Positions 34,311-45,799 of a stretch of 64,000 nucleotides of DNA are shown here, piece by piece. Position 1 is the first letter of the stretch, and every line of letters starts with the position of its first letter. Location of the stretch: assembly GCA_029948255.1 (NCBI GenBank), contig JALIZF010001915.1:310001-374000 (forward strand), in the 5' to 3' direction. The notes beneath the pieces were generated by a model. It was not told the origin of the DNA. It did not search any database and saw only the letters and a program-made list of their open reading frames with translations. The stretch comes from Telmatactis stephensoni (taxonomy: Eukaryota; Cnidaria; Anthozoa; Actiniaria; Isophelliidae). A program made the translations under genes and the position numbers.

Positions 34311-34801
34311 CTATCCAGGTGGGATCACATCACTAGTCTTGATTTGAAGTCGAACATACTCAGTATAAAACGTGGCACGTGCGTGGTAATGTGTTCCAGA
34401 ACGCCAGAACGAGGTTCTATAATACCGATGACATTCCGAATTTTCCGAAATCCTCCGTTTGATATATTGATTCATTCTTTTCATTCTTTTCATTCTTGTA
34501 TTCACCGTGACCTTTGACGAGTAGGCTAATGGTAGCTGTAGGCGAAACTTGTGTGACTTGTCACAACAACTCAGTAGATCTACTTGACTTTTTGTCAAAT
34601 CGAGAGTAATCGATTGACTGTATACTTTGATCGTGAGACGCATATTGTAACAAATACTTCATATACTGATAAATGAGATTTATATACAGTTGTATGTAAT
34701 GGAATTGTATTTATCATTCGTTTGATCTAAAGCGTCGAATACAGTAGACAATTCAGCACCTTTGACCGTGATGCAAATACATCACGCAGTACAGGAAACC
34801 A

Positions 34802-34890
34802 TAGCCTCCTATGCAGCCGCTCCTTTGTGTCACGCGACGCGTATCCCATACGCGTCGCGTGACACAAAGGAGCGGCTGCATAGGAGGCTA
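34802..34890. mobile_element. Ultra-short palindromic element with 9-bp target duplication (copy 2)
   Basis: An 89-bp perfect hairpin starts TAGCCTCCTATGCAGCCG and ends with the exact complement; the loop is 3 bp. AGGAAACCA flanks it directly at 34793-34801 and 34891-34899. Its ends match 15 of 18 bases of the right arm of the hairpin at 29954-30053. Non-coding. Confidence 0.85.
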
Positions 34891-35394
34891 AGGAAACCAA
34901 TTTGGCTTCACAAAGCATCTAATATTTATCATACGTCAGCTACAGCAATTAATTCAGACTTCAATTGGCCGTTACGCTACAGTACAATGAATCTGATGTA
35001 ACGTCATGTAACACAGCAACCAGTTTACGCTAGTCAATAAAGCGTAGGTGTGTTATTCATTGAAGAGTTTTTTATGGCTCGAAATTGCTATACTAAAGAC
35101 TAAGCAGGCCCGTTACAAGCATATTGATAGGGGAGGTTCGTTTTCCACCATATTCGTCTGGGATTAGGGAGTACTTAAATGACCTGTATAACTTATCAGA
35201 GTGAAAATGTATTAAATAACTATTATTTCAAGGATTTTGTTATTCTAAATCATGCCAAATTTGAAAGCATCAAACTAATGTAAACAGTTTATGTAGTTTT
35301 ATTCATTGAAGACCAGAATTGTAAGCCAAGAAAAATTAGAGAAGAGAAATAGAATCCATTAAAAACAGAAAAAAGAAAAAAAAAGAAAAGTTGT

Positions 35395-35460
35395 TGGCGC
35401 CGACAGGACTCGAACCCACAACCCAAAGAAATTAGTATGCTAATTTTATGCAAAACTCAA
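35395..35460 (-). repeat. tRNA-like 3' half (SINE relic)
   Basis: On the minus strand a B-box-like GGGTTCGAGTCC is followed by GTCGGCGCC, as at a tRNA 3' end. No matching A box or acceptor stem at the right distance. Probably a SINE or tRNA relic. Confidence 0.35.
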
Positions 35461-35709
35461 AATGTCGGACCATGCATCCAGACAAATCGCTGAATCATCG
35501 CATGTTACGTATAGGATGGAGATTTCGGCCCCTTCCGCGCTATCCGGTAGAACGCAGCAAGCTTCGCGGTCAAAGAGGGAGGAAACAGTCGGATCCTAGG
35601 CCGTAAATGACTGCACCTTACCACTAGGCTAACTGGTCTACTGAGGGATTTGGAGGACAAAATAACATAGTGTATCGCGTGAATGACTGTCTATTGTTGT
35701 GCAAATTAC

Positions 35710-35795
35710 GCGATCCCGTGGCGCAGTTGGAAAACCCTTGAACTGTGAAGCAACTGAGCAGATGTAAGAGCCGGGTTCGAAACCGGCTAGGGCCG
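35710..35795 (+). repeat. tRNA-like block
   Basis: GTGGCGCAGTTGG (A-box-like) and GGGTTCGAAACC (B box) are in tRNA order about 45 bp apart. The acceptor stem does not pair convincingly, so I call it tRNA-derived repeat and not a tRNA gene. Confidence 0.4.
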
Positions 35796-36278
35796 TTTTG
35801 CTTTTTCTGTTTTCTTTTTTTCCTACCTCAAAATCATAATTAGTAGTTGATTAAAAGAGAGAAAGAAAAAACAGATAAAGAAAAAGATTACGAAAAAATA
35901 AATAGAAATGGTGGAAAATACTTCAGTTATTAAAACTAAGAAATCGCTAAAATATATAGCTGAATGTCGGGTTTTGATAAAACCATAATTCAGCGGCAAT
36001 CACCAAAAGTTCATTTAGTGAGAAATGCAACAATGCGACTGCAGTTTCTTCTAAAAGTACTAGTAGCCTTAGCTAAGCGGCTATTTTCTGTGGGGAGGGA
36101 AAGGGTTCGTTCGAACCTTTGAAGCACCCCTAGCGACAGGCCGCTAAGGATTACACAAAAGATACTTCATGGAAGTAAAATACTAAATGGGGAATAACAT
36201 TCAGCTCTCAATGCTTCATGGGCTTCCTCTGCACATATAGCTCAATCCACGAGTTATGTATGCCATTGGCGGGTTGAT

Positions 36279-36455
36279 TCTTGCTCTTGCTCTTGCTCTT
36301 GCTCTTGCTCTTGCTCTTGCTCTTGCTCTTGCTCTTGCCTTGCTCTTGCTCTTGCTCTTGCTCTTGCTCTTGCTCTTGCTCTTGCTCTTGCTCTTGCTCT
36401 TGCTCTTGCTCTTGCTCTTGCTCTTGCTCTTGCTCTTGCTCTTGCTCTTGCTCTT
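36279..36455. repeat. (CTTGCT)n hexanucleotide microsatellite
   Basis: About 28 copies of CTTGCT with one short interruption near 36338. The repeat creates long Leu/Ala, Ser/Cys and Ser/Lys frames on both strands, which are artefacts. Confidence 0.95.
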
Positions 36456-37103
36456 TCTTTGTTTGTTTGTTTTTCTCTGCATGTCTTCTTTTTCTTTCTT
36501 TATCTGGTTTCTGGTTACATGAATATTACATTTGAATATGCTAATAGAATGCGCGTACAGAACTAAGGTACTTTTCATAAAATAACTAGTCATATAAGAA
36601 GAATCATTCAACGATTGATTGGGAGGTAAGGATAACACTATATATAAAGATAAGATTTGCGCAATAGAATCTAGGTGTTAATCATAGACAACCGAATTGT
36701 GAATAGTATTAAGCATGTAGTCTTACAGGCAACAATAAGGGTGTGTCAATCTATAATTAACCAGATTAAGTCTTCTACTGCGCAACGCGGACTGACTGGT
36801 ACGATCAACAGTTGAGGGTCAAAGTCAACAGCTGTTGTTTAAAGTTTAATCTTCCTGGTCAAAGTTATAAGTCAATGGTGAGACATGGTGTCTCTGACCT
36901 GGTCCGATGGTAAGACATGATGGCTCTGACTTTGACCTCAAACAAATTTCGTTGATAAGTTATCATTAAAAGGGTCAACAGCTGAGTTCAACAACTGCAC
37001 GCAATTTACTATACCCAATATCATGACATATTAGAAGATGCTAGTGATATTTTAACATTCCCAAAATTGACCAAAATTATGTTCCGTAACAAAAGCTGCG
37101 TTA
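36456..37103. other. Intergenic, nothing recognised
   Basis: GGTCAAAG and TCAACAGCTG motifs recur loosely between 36800 and 36985, but no gene or complete element is visible. Confidence 0.4.
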
Positions 37104-38330
37104 AAAAAGCACAAAGTCGCCTTAAGTCCCATTGACTTTTTGGCCAATCTTAAGGTTGGTGCCTACTATTGTCCGCGCGCACTGCTTTCTGCGCATGCAA
37201 AAACACTGAATTTTTGTCGGTAAAGCAATCGTAAAAGCAAGGCCTTTTTACGACTTTTTGAAAAAATAAACTTACAGAATTAAAGGAAAACCATTTAGCC
37301 TCTCCTGTGTTTGAATGAAATTCACAGTTGATAAATAGAACCCGAGTTACAACGCCTGTTTTGACTATCATTTCTACCAGAAACGATCTGTTTTCGCCGC
37401 CATCTTGAAAATTTCCCACAATGCATTGTAATTTGCTCTACTTTCCGGGGAGGGCTAGGGAATTTTTGATCATTTTCGCGAATTCTGATCAGTTTTCGCG
37501 CGTTTATCGGCAAATAACTTTCTAAATCGCACGGATACCCCTATTTTTTATTTCTGTAAATTGTAAAGTGGAGATTAACCTACTTTTTTAAAATACTTTT
37601 ATGAATTTAAAATTGAAACTTGATTGCAAAAATTGGACTTTTCATTTGCCGGTCATGAACCAAAACAGGTCTAAAACTAGTAAAAAGTCATTGAAAAAAA
37701 ATGTTATTCTGGTTTTTCATATTTCGTATGGCATTGACAAGTAAGAGAATTGTGTTGTGAACGTTTTAGTAAAAAAAGTTTGCCGTTTTTTCAAAATATG
37801 GGGTATTTATGATTTTTTCTTTGGACCTCTAGAATAGGCAGATTTTGCAACATTTGATGGCGTGTAACTCATTAATATGCACGGTGACCCCCAATTTTTT
37901 CCTTGGATTCTAGCTCCCTATGATGGGTTCTTTGATACCCATGTGGTTTTTGGCCAAAAAAATTACCTTCCCATTAGTAGGCACCAACCTTAAATCGCCT
38001 AAAGTCGCCCTTAGTTGCCTTAAGTTGTCCAAAGTTACGGCGACTTTAGGGTCCGGAGTAGGCCTATGTATCATTTTATTTAAAAATTTAATTATAAAAA
38101 CAGCAAAAAAACAGCTGTCAATATCCGCTATTCTTGGCCCAAAGTTGCCTTAAGCATTGACTTTTTGGCCAATCTTAAATCGCCTAATGTCGCCCAAAGT
38201 CGCCTTAAGTTGTCCAAAGTTACGGCGACTTTAGGGTCTGGAGTAGGCCTATGTATCATTTTATTTAAAAATCTAATTATAAAAACAGCAAAAAAACAGC
38301 TGTCAATATCCGCTATTCTTGGCCGGTCTA
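37104..38330 (+). repeat. Two-copy tandem duplication of about 185 bp, copy 1 split by a transposon
   Basis: Unit 1 is about 37104-37153 plus 37990-38150; unit 2 is about 38145-38330. Both contain CATTGACTTTTTGGCCAATC, TTGTCCAAAGTTACGGCGAC and CAGCTGTCAATATCCGCTAT. In unit 1 the sequence is interrupted exactly at TTAA by the element 37154-37989. Confidence 0.85.
37154..37989. mobile_element. TTAA-inserting DNA transposon, non-autonomous
   Basis: The inverted ends GGTTGGTGCCTACTA and TAGTAGGCACCAACC bound an 836-bp element flanked by TTAA at 37150-37153 and 37990-37993. The adjacent tandem copy has the uninterrupted site (CCAATCTTAAATCGCC near 38169) with a single TTAA, which shows that TTAA was duplicated. 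TTAA targets are used by piggyBac and Kolobok; the ends do not begin with the CCY typical of piggyBac. No transposase frame is present. Confidence 0.85.
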
Positions 38331-39375
38331 TTAGTTTCAAAGAACGGTACGGTAAAACGTAGATTATCTTGGTCAGTTTAGAAGATGGCTTCCTAGTGAG
38401 TAGTATCGTATGTATTTAAAACCGGGGCGTCTTTAGTCAACCGCGAAAATTTATTTTTACATCATAATCCTCGTCGAATTCTAGAAAATTTTAAGGAGTA
38501 AAAAAATTACAAGTCAACCGTCTAAATGCGGGAATGTTTAACCATAGTTAATGGAGGGGGACTGGTTTAATCAACCGCTACACTACCCCATCGAGACCCT
38601 CTTAGTAAGTTAAGATGTATCTCCGCCTGCGTGTTGAACTGAAAATAATTTTGTTTTCGTTGTGGCTAAGTATATAGTTACTATCAAAGCATAGTAAAAT
38701 TTCACGATAATTGATAAAGATTTTTATTAATATTGCCGATGTTGGTACTTTAAAATTCAGGGGGTTTCAGTAATTCTTGAATTAGGAGGGTGGCTTCAAA
38801 ATTAAAATTGCCGGCGATAAGAGGTACGTTAAGTACCGTAAAATAGGCGGCGGTAAACCGCCGGTAAGCGCGTCTCATGTTTTTGCGCACAAATAAAAAA
38901 GACAAAATCCAGTGAACACAATGTATAATAACGTTTTAATATTGATACTTGGTTTTATCAATATTAGACTTTATCATAACCAATATTTGCTTTGATATTG
39001 TCTTTTTTGTTTAGTTTGTAAAGTGATAATTAATTTTAATTACAGCATATGTTTGTGTTGGAGGATTTGAGCATCACTTATGCACATATCATTAATATTA
39101 GTGGTTCATATGTAAAATGACTTTGTCAATGGTTCTTCCATGCATTTTCTCCAACACCCTTTGCATTTCTCAAATTGAATTGAATCTGATAGCTGACACT
39201 TGAAAATGAAAAAGACTTCGATAAAAACATTGATATCGGCCTCATGGTCCATTTGCAATCAAGGACGAATATTAAGCTGGTAGACTTAGTATTACTTAAT
39301 TAGGAGCTTAGAGATTTTTGGCTAAGGCATTTCCATTTTTTCTTTGTAGATTTGTGATTTCATCAGGAAGGCATC
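38331..39375. other. Intergenic, upstream of the GPCR relic
   Basis: No gene or element with ends recognised. A small GC-rich inverted motif (GGCGGTAAACCGCC) is at about 38848. Confidence 0.4.
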
Positions 39376-40336
39376 ATGTACTTTGAAGAATTCCAAGCAA
39401 ACACTTCGTTAAATTCCACCTTTTCTATTCTTGACATTAATCCACCAGTGTGGGACACTATTTGTCTTGGAGTAATCGCTCCGCTTACTCTGCTTGGTAA
39501 TGGGATCGTTATTTGTCTCATCGCTTTAAGACGCAGACTTCGTAAGCATGCGTCTCCTAACTGGTTTGTGTTGTCGTTAGCTGTGGCTGACTTGTGCGTC
39601 GGTGGCCTATACGCACCTTCCAGGTTCATTTGTGTGATATTCACCTACATCATGCTCTAAAGAGACATGGGACTTACATTCATTACTTCCAGAGTGTTTT
39701 CCTATACGCGTCCGTAACAAATCTCTGCGTTCTTACATTTGATCGCTACCTGGCTGTAGTACATCCCTTTGTATACCAAACCAAAATGAGATCATCTAGT
39801 GTTTTGAAGCTGATTCAGCTTGGCCTGGTTGTCTTCTGTCCTGCTGAATATTCCATTTATAATTGCACAAGTTTTACCCAAAGCTCTCGATGGAAACACT
39901 GTTAACATTCACAGTATTGCTCATATGATAGTCTTTGCGCTCATTCCTAGCGCATTCATGATTTACACCTATGTTGCTATCTTCCTCATCGTTAGACGAC
40001 ATAAATCGGAAATTGAGCGACAACAACTTCAAATCGCTGCAAACTTTCAAATGGAGAAACAACGTGCAGGTGAACCGACATACAAAAGATGGCACCATGA
40101 AAGCTGTGGGTGTCATCGTGTTCTTTTTTATTGTCTGCAGTGGTTTGTATCAATGGCTAACATTATGTAATTTACTTGAATCGTGTCGCAACACTACTCC
40201 ACCCATGGAGAGCCCTGCTTATTTTATCATCTTTACCATGCTGCATTTTAAATCAGCCATTAACGTTGTGGTTTATGCCTTATTACGAAAAGACTTTCAA
40301 AGGGAACTAAAGATGACGTTCAAATGTACATATTAA
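39376..40336 (+). pseudogene. Class A (rhodopsin-like) GPCR, broken by three frameshifts
   Basis: One intronless receptor is spread over successive frames. The first, from the ATG at 39376, gives an N-glycosylated-looking N-terminus, TM1 (LLGNGIVICLIALRRRL; GN motif) and TM2 (LSLAVADLCVGGLYAPSRF; LAxAD). The frame shifts near 39650 and resumes with TM3 ending FDRYLAVVHPF (DRY motif). It shifts near 39830 into TM4/TM5 (LIPSAFMIYTYVAIFLIVRR), and near 40050 into TM6/TM7 (MKAVGVIVFFFIVCSG, SAINVVVYALLRKDF), where NPxxY has become NVVVY. The layout is amine/peptide-receptor-like; the ligand cannot be told. Stop at 40334. Three independent shifts and the altered TM7 motif make it a pseudogene, unless the assembly is poor. 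Confidence 0.85.
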
Positions 40337-43300
40337 CTGTCCAGGGCCATATTATATGAAATTTTCGCAGCAATTTAATTTTCGCGCGATTTAAAAACAA
40401 ATCTGAAATCAATCGCGAAAAATAAGTGTCGTGACGTTAAAATCAAGTAGATTACATTTCTTCAGGAAAGACTGTATTTATTACCTCTCTAGATCTATAC
40501 AACGTTTAGAAATCGGTCACGAAGATCAGTTAAATTCATATCACCACTGTGCTGCCTTCTGCCTCCTCTTCATCAAGCAAATACGTCTTTTGTACAGTCG
40601 TCAAACTGTCATCGACTTCAAGACCAAGCCAGACATAAGTAGTATTTTAAACATGAGAGCTTTTAAACATTGCTTTGTCATATTGGTCACCGTAAAAGCT
40701 CGAAATTAAGGGATTATACAAATGACTTTTAACCACATCGCGAAATTTAAATGGCGCGAATGGAAATAAACGACCTCCAAAATTGCGAAATGAATCATAT
40801 GTTTTTGGAGAAGAAGTTTAATATCATAATTAGGTACGTCTCTGTAAACAATGTCAAAATATCTGTAGTACAATAGATATCCTAGGAACAAGATAATAAA
40901 ATGCCCGCCATAAAGAGGTTTTTGGAGAGATCTAGTCAAATTGTCTGAAGCGTCTGTGTCCTGTTTTGAATTAGAATAGCTTTTCCATCTAATTTACGCA
41001 GGTGTTGAATTAAGCCAATTCTTAGTATAGAATCCCTTTAATTTTATGTGCAGTATATATTTATATGAGGAATTGGAGCAGCCTACGTGGCTCCTTCATT
41101 CTTTATTATATTATTTTCCAACTGCGGTATCGAAGTGTAATATGTAACTCTTCAGTGATAAAAATAGCAAATTTTGCTTGATAAAACATTCACTTTTCTC
41201 CAGCATTTCTGAGTTTTCTTTAACAGACATTCCTAAAGACTATCTATAGGTCTTTGAGTTCGAACTGATTGATGTAGTTTAATTTGTTTTCGCTGTTTTT
41301 GAAAATAAATGGACAGAGATGATCGGGAAACCCAAAACTGGTAATTGTGAAAAAAATGGACGATACGAAAATGAGCATGACTTGATTAAACAGTACGTTT
41401 TGAGAGGATAATGAAGACGATTGACGTGTAACTTCTAACACCATTAAAACTAAGAATAGATAAGATTTTTTCATGAAATGTCCAGGAAAGGCGTTCCCAT
41501 TAGCCAAAATAAGATAATGACAAAACAGGGGCTAGAATAATTTTTGAGACAATGTAATGAAAACGTTTGGGTGCCAGTCGGTCGAAGTGCTGTAAAAAGA
41601 ATTAAAGCCATTAATGCGGAGAGCATTATAGCAGATAATGAACAAAGAGAATGTTTTTTTTTGTCATTCATGTCATCTTGCCTATACAAGGGCGGGGATG
41701 CTCATCGGCAATTTTGAAATAAATCCTCTAAAAGGTATGAGGGACATTCCCCCACCCCCACCCCCCAGGGGCTTTGGATTGAAACCACGAAAAAGTTATT
41801 GAATTAAGGTCACTTTCTTGTGAGATGCTCTTGCTATATATCACTTATCAGGATGCTTTTAATTCAGTCATAGAGTGCTTTTCATAATTCAACCTGTGAA
41901 ATAGATACTAAACTAATACACATTAGTAGACTCTTATTCTATTATTTTCTTTTGTTCATATTTGACTATTACACATTAACTTCTAGTATTTTTTTCACGG
42001 GCTTATGGAAACCACTCTTGACAGAAACGCTTTTTTATATTGTGTCTATGCCACCCATTCACATAAATTACAATTCCTGTTTACAAAGTCTTTGTATTTC
42101 ACTCAAACATCAATATTAATAAATCATAATGACTCAGGATTAAATTGTGTATTACAGTCATTCTGACTACAGGCTTTGCATTCTGTATTAATCTTATAAA
42201 GGCTTTAGATCTAGATTGCATTACAACAAACATTTTTGATTATGTCAGTTCTTATTTTGTTGATGGAACGGATCATTTGTATTTGATAGAATTAATGCAA
42301 GTGCCTATAATCTTGGACAAAACCCTTGTTCCCTCCCCTCTTCCCTCCTCTTCCCTCCTCTCCAGTCCCCCTCCTTCCCCTCCTCCCCTCCCCAGTCCTC
42401 TTTCCCTCTTTCCCCTCCCCTCCCAAAAAGGCCCTGATACTCAGGTTACTCTTGAGACAATTCGACATTTTGCTGACAAATTTAAGCTGGAATTCGAAAG
42501 CGCAATCCTCATCACTTCCCCAATCCCCCTCCTCAATGTTGTTGTCAATTTAAAATCACTGTTGTCTGGGCCGGGCATTAACCCTCTGAAACAACATTGA
42601 AAAGGGCAGGGGAAGGGAAGTTGGCAGTGTTTTTGATCTGTGTGGTGACGACAACGAGATAAGATGATGATCTCTGGCTGATTGGCAAAACTACATTGCG
42701 CATGCTCGAAAATTCGGCGGGAATTCGTGGACTCGTTCGTGTTTACAAATAAAAGTACCGTCGATTCAACTGTCGTGTATTATGCAAATTTCTCGTGTAT
42801 TATTTGACCAGGGAAAGTGAACAACTAAAGCGATGTTTGAGGAAAAAATAAGCACTAACTTTTCACGCTTAACTTTCAAGGTTTACTAAACCTCCAGCGG
42901 TTTTATTTAAAACTGTCGAGTATGCGCAATGCGTTTTTCACCAGTGTCCCCTAGGTGGTCACTGCCGTTCAGTTTGCATATTAATTTGCACCCCTTAAAA
43001 TAATAACAATAAGTACAATAATATTGTTATTAATAAGAATATTACCTTTAGTGTTGTTCTGTTTAGTTTTCCATTTGCAAAAACATTTCATGTCTAAACT
43101 ACACACAGTATTGTGGAAAAGTTAGAAAGCTGCAAAGTAAGAAACAAAATTAGGCAAATTCCTGGACGTTAATTTGAGGGCGGCGTTTATTGAAAATCAC
43201 AATATTTTGGAATGATTTGTAACGTTTAATTAAGCAATTGTTAACAACAAATTAAGCGTGTTTCAAACGTTCAAACCTCATATTTTTCACAAAATTTCAA

Positions 43301-44139
43301 CGCCGAGTTGAACTGTAGTTGTTTTCTTCCTTATTCCAGATGACAGCCGGATAGTTTTTCGAATAAGCGCTGTATTGTGTGAATACTATTAAAAATTTTG
43401 CTTTCAAATGCGGCGCTTAATTGAGGGCGGCGTCTAATCGGGGACGGCGCTTAAACGAGTAAGTACGATATCAAATTTCAAATAAAGGTAATAGGCACTT
43501 TAAATCGAACGTTAAAGTGTTCTCCTCTGGTCACTATTGTACTTGAAAGACGTATTTTATTTCATAACATCACTGTGTCTTTTGATTATAAGAGCTAAGT
43601 AGAAAAGACAATAAAATAGTTGATCAACACTGTAAGTGAGATGTTTAATTACATGAGTCAACAAACCGTAAAATGTCTTTGTGGCATAGTCAACAGGACT
43701 TAATGTGGCTTAGTGGTGAAAGCAATGTATTTACCGACTAAGAAAGTGGAGGATCAATCAGTCAATCAATATCAATCAATCATCTTATTTCCATTTTTAA
43801 AATACAACCAGAAATGTCTGCCGCAGTTTAGCTATTCGAGACAAGCAGTGAAATATTTTGCAATTTGAAAAAATCAGTTTGAGAGATTTAACATACACAC
43901 ACTTATATATATTAACTATACTAGACTGAGATTAAAGAATAGATATATACCTAATCAGTAACTATAATTTAAAAAAGGAGGAGAATTGTTAATAGATGTA
44001 AATATATTATAAATACCGTTGTGAATGATTCCATTGGACATGATCAAATTAAAGTAGCATCAGATACTTAGTACTCCACAAGTCATCCATCTTTCCAAAA
44101 TCACAGCCAGTCATTATATCTTGACGTTTTGCCTCATGA
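40337..44139. other. Long intergenic stretch with simple sequence
   Basis: No supported gene. It holds a single dispersed copy of the 30552-30890 unit (about 41435-41530) and a polypyrimidine tract at 42330-42425 (CCCCTCCTCCC-type) that produces artefactual Pro/Ser/Leu frames. GGGCGGCG-type short repeats occur at about 43180 and 43430. Otherwise AT-rich. Confidence 0.45.
42330..42425 (+). repeat. C/T-rich polypyrimidine tract
   Basis: About 95 bp almost entirely C and T on this strand, mostly CCTC, CCCT and TTCC blocks. A purine-pyrimidine mirror of this length can form non-B DNA. Confidence 0.85.
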
Positions 44140-44250
44140 TTGCAGATTTCTTTAATACTTTTAATTGAATTCATTCTATTCATGATTAATGCTTCTTTCT
44201 TATGCAAATCTCACACCAATTACCATCAACCGAAATTTATGATCATTTCA

Positions 44251-44433
44251 GCGAGTAACCCTCGTGCTGCTCAGTTCGTGACAACTGCACTGGTCGGCAA
44301 GAAAGTTTGGAAACCACCACTGCAACTGTTGTACATTTTGGAAGGGATTCCGTATAATTGTGAGGACACGAAAGGTTCAGTTGGTAACGATAAAGTGACA
44401 GCAAGAGACGACAATAAAGTTTGCATGTTTTAA
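44251..44433 (+). other. Possible exon upstream of the 44740 frame
   Basis: After a good acceptor-like ATCATTTCAG at 44250 the frame reads ASNPRAAQFVTTALVGKKVW and ILEGIPYNCEDTK, with coding-like composition unlike the surroundings. It runs to a stop at 44431. No family recognised. It may be an exon of the gene represented by 44740-45408, or unrelated. Confidence 0.3.
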
Positions 44434-44739
44434 CCCGCTGGTTTACCACGAGTACGTAGTCACCTGGCATTGCGGCGTGTCTAGGAGTTGTTAGTTGCAT
44501 TCTGTAGTACAGGAAGGTATCTTGGTAGAAACTGGAGCTCTTGCAAGTATTTCTCTGCTAAACAGCGACTGGCAAATGATGTGACCATTATGGAACATAC
44601 AATTGAATTACTACTATGAAATAATGAAGACAAAAACACGAAACAACACAAGTATTATTCACTCAGAAATTTGTATATAATTTTTGATCCTACTGGAAAA
44701 ACATTCTTCTTGTCTGAAAATCTGAGAAGTGTCTTACAT

Positions 44740-45408
44740 ATGATTAGCAGTATCATTGATGAGGGTAACCCCACGGAGCAACTTTTTACTCCAACGGTTT
44801 GGAAGGAATTTGTAACATGTGAAACAAACACTCGTAATTCCTGGAAAACTGTAGAGAGAGCTGTTTCTGCAGGAGAAACAACATTGAAATTTGACGTCTT
44901 CTTCGATGATGAATTGAACTACAAAAGAAGAAATGGCGCAGAAAACGATGAACTGTCAGACAGGATAAGCTTTTCAAGTCGTGAACAAACAAAATATACA
45001 GACTTAACTAAAACTAAGAAAAATCTTAGGGTAACATTTAAAGAAAGAGTACAACTTATTTCACCAGATTTTCAAAGAAAACCGACAACAGCCAAAAGCT
45101 GTAACACAAATCAGTTGCCATTATTGGAGAATCGCGCTGAATCTGCCAGAACACTGTCTATCACGAAAAAAAGAAATGTAGAAACTTGTACTAAAGTCAA
45201 GGCAGTGCCTAACGTTTGTGTGTTTGTCGATGGTAAAAGTATGCCAGGAAAACACAGCGGCCATATACAAGGCTTAAAAAGATTTCTACCACACGTCTCG
45301 CTGTCGGATTGTAACGACTTTGACTCGGCTGCCATCGAGATTGTACGAGAGTATAACGAACCTTTCCGAGGAGTGTACGGAAATAACAGTGATTTTACTT
45401 ATACTTAG
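44740..45408 (+). CDS. Unrecognised protein, about 222 codons uninterrupted
   Basis: The longest open frame without repeats in the gene-poor half. It is open from 44620; the first ATG is at 44740. The product is hydrophilic, with a mixed-charge middle (FDDELNYKRR, KKNLRVTFKERVQLI), then VCVFVDGKSMPGKHSGHIQG and a C-terminal FDSAAIEIVREYNEPFRGVY. No signal peptide, membrane span or domain that I recognise. It could be a single-exon gene, the last exon of a larger gene (a CACTCAG acceptor lies at 44666), or part of a mobile element. Length and balanced composition make chance unlikely in such AT-rich DNA. Confidence 0.5.
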   Translation: MISSIIDEGNPTEQLFTPTVWKEFVTCETNTRNSWKTVERAVSAGETTLKFDVFFDDELNYKRRNGAENDELSDRISFSSREQTKYTDLTKTKKNLRVTFKERVQLISPDFQRKPTTAKSCNTNQLPLLENRAESARTLSITKKRNVETCTKVKAVPNVCVFVDGKSMPGKHSGHIQGLKRFLPHVSLSDCNDFDSAAIEIVREYNEPFRGVYGNNSDFTYT

Positions 45409-45799
45409 CAGATGGGAAATTGTCGCCGGAGGCCGAAGGTTACGCGGGCTGCGCTCTGGGTACTAAGGGATTGCTTGAAGGCTTCCTGTGGCAAGAATGT
45501 AAACAGTATGGCTGCCAGTTTCGTTGGACTACTGTTTTTGTATACTTCTTGATACTTGTGTAATTTAAATGTATTTCGCTTCCTCCACAACTTCATCGAA
45601 CAAAATCTACGTCTCTAGAAAATCTTACGCTAAGTGTATAAATTAACATTTATATTATAGCTCATTACAATTTCAACATTTTCACTTACCATTCATCAAC
45701 AGTATGTCCAATATAGGTCACGTAGTTTTATTTCCTGTAGACAGCTCCGAATGGACCGAAAAATGTGCACATCACACGATCTCACATGCTGTCAGTGTG

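Larger units (their letters stand above)
34900..36278. other. Intergenic stretch with tRNA-like remnants
   Basis: No coding region. Contains tRNA-like blocks at about 35395-35460 (minus) and 35710-35795 (plus), plus a strand-ambiguous GC-richer patch at 35515-35640. Otherwise nothing recognised. Confidence 0.45.

Noticed and set aside
34311..34643. 110-codon minus-strand frame
   Set aside because: No recognisable motif, start context or conservation signal; it contains a small ATTC-type repeat and may be chance.
35710..35795. Candidate tRNA gene
   Set aside because: A and B boxes are present, but stem pairing fails, so it is listed only as a tRNA-like repeat.
36216..36638. Long Ser/Lys, Leu/Ala and Ser/Cys frames on both strands
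   Set aside because: They are translations of the (CTTGCT)n microsatellite and exist in every frame.
42145..42600. 151-codon frame with Pro/Ser-rich middle
   Set aside because: The middle is a polypyrimidine tract and the ends have no coding features.
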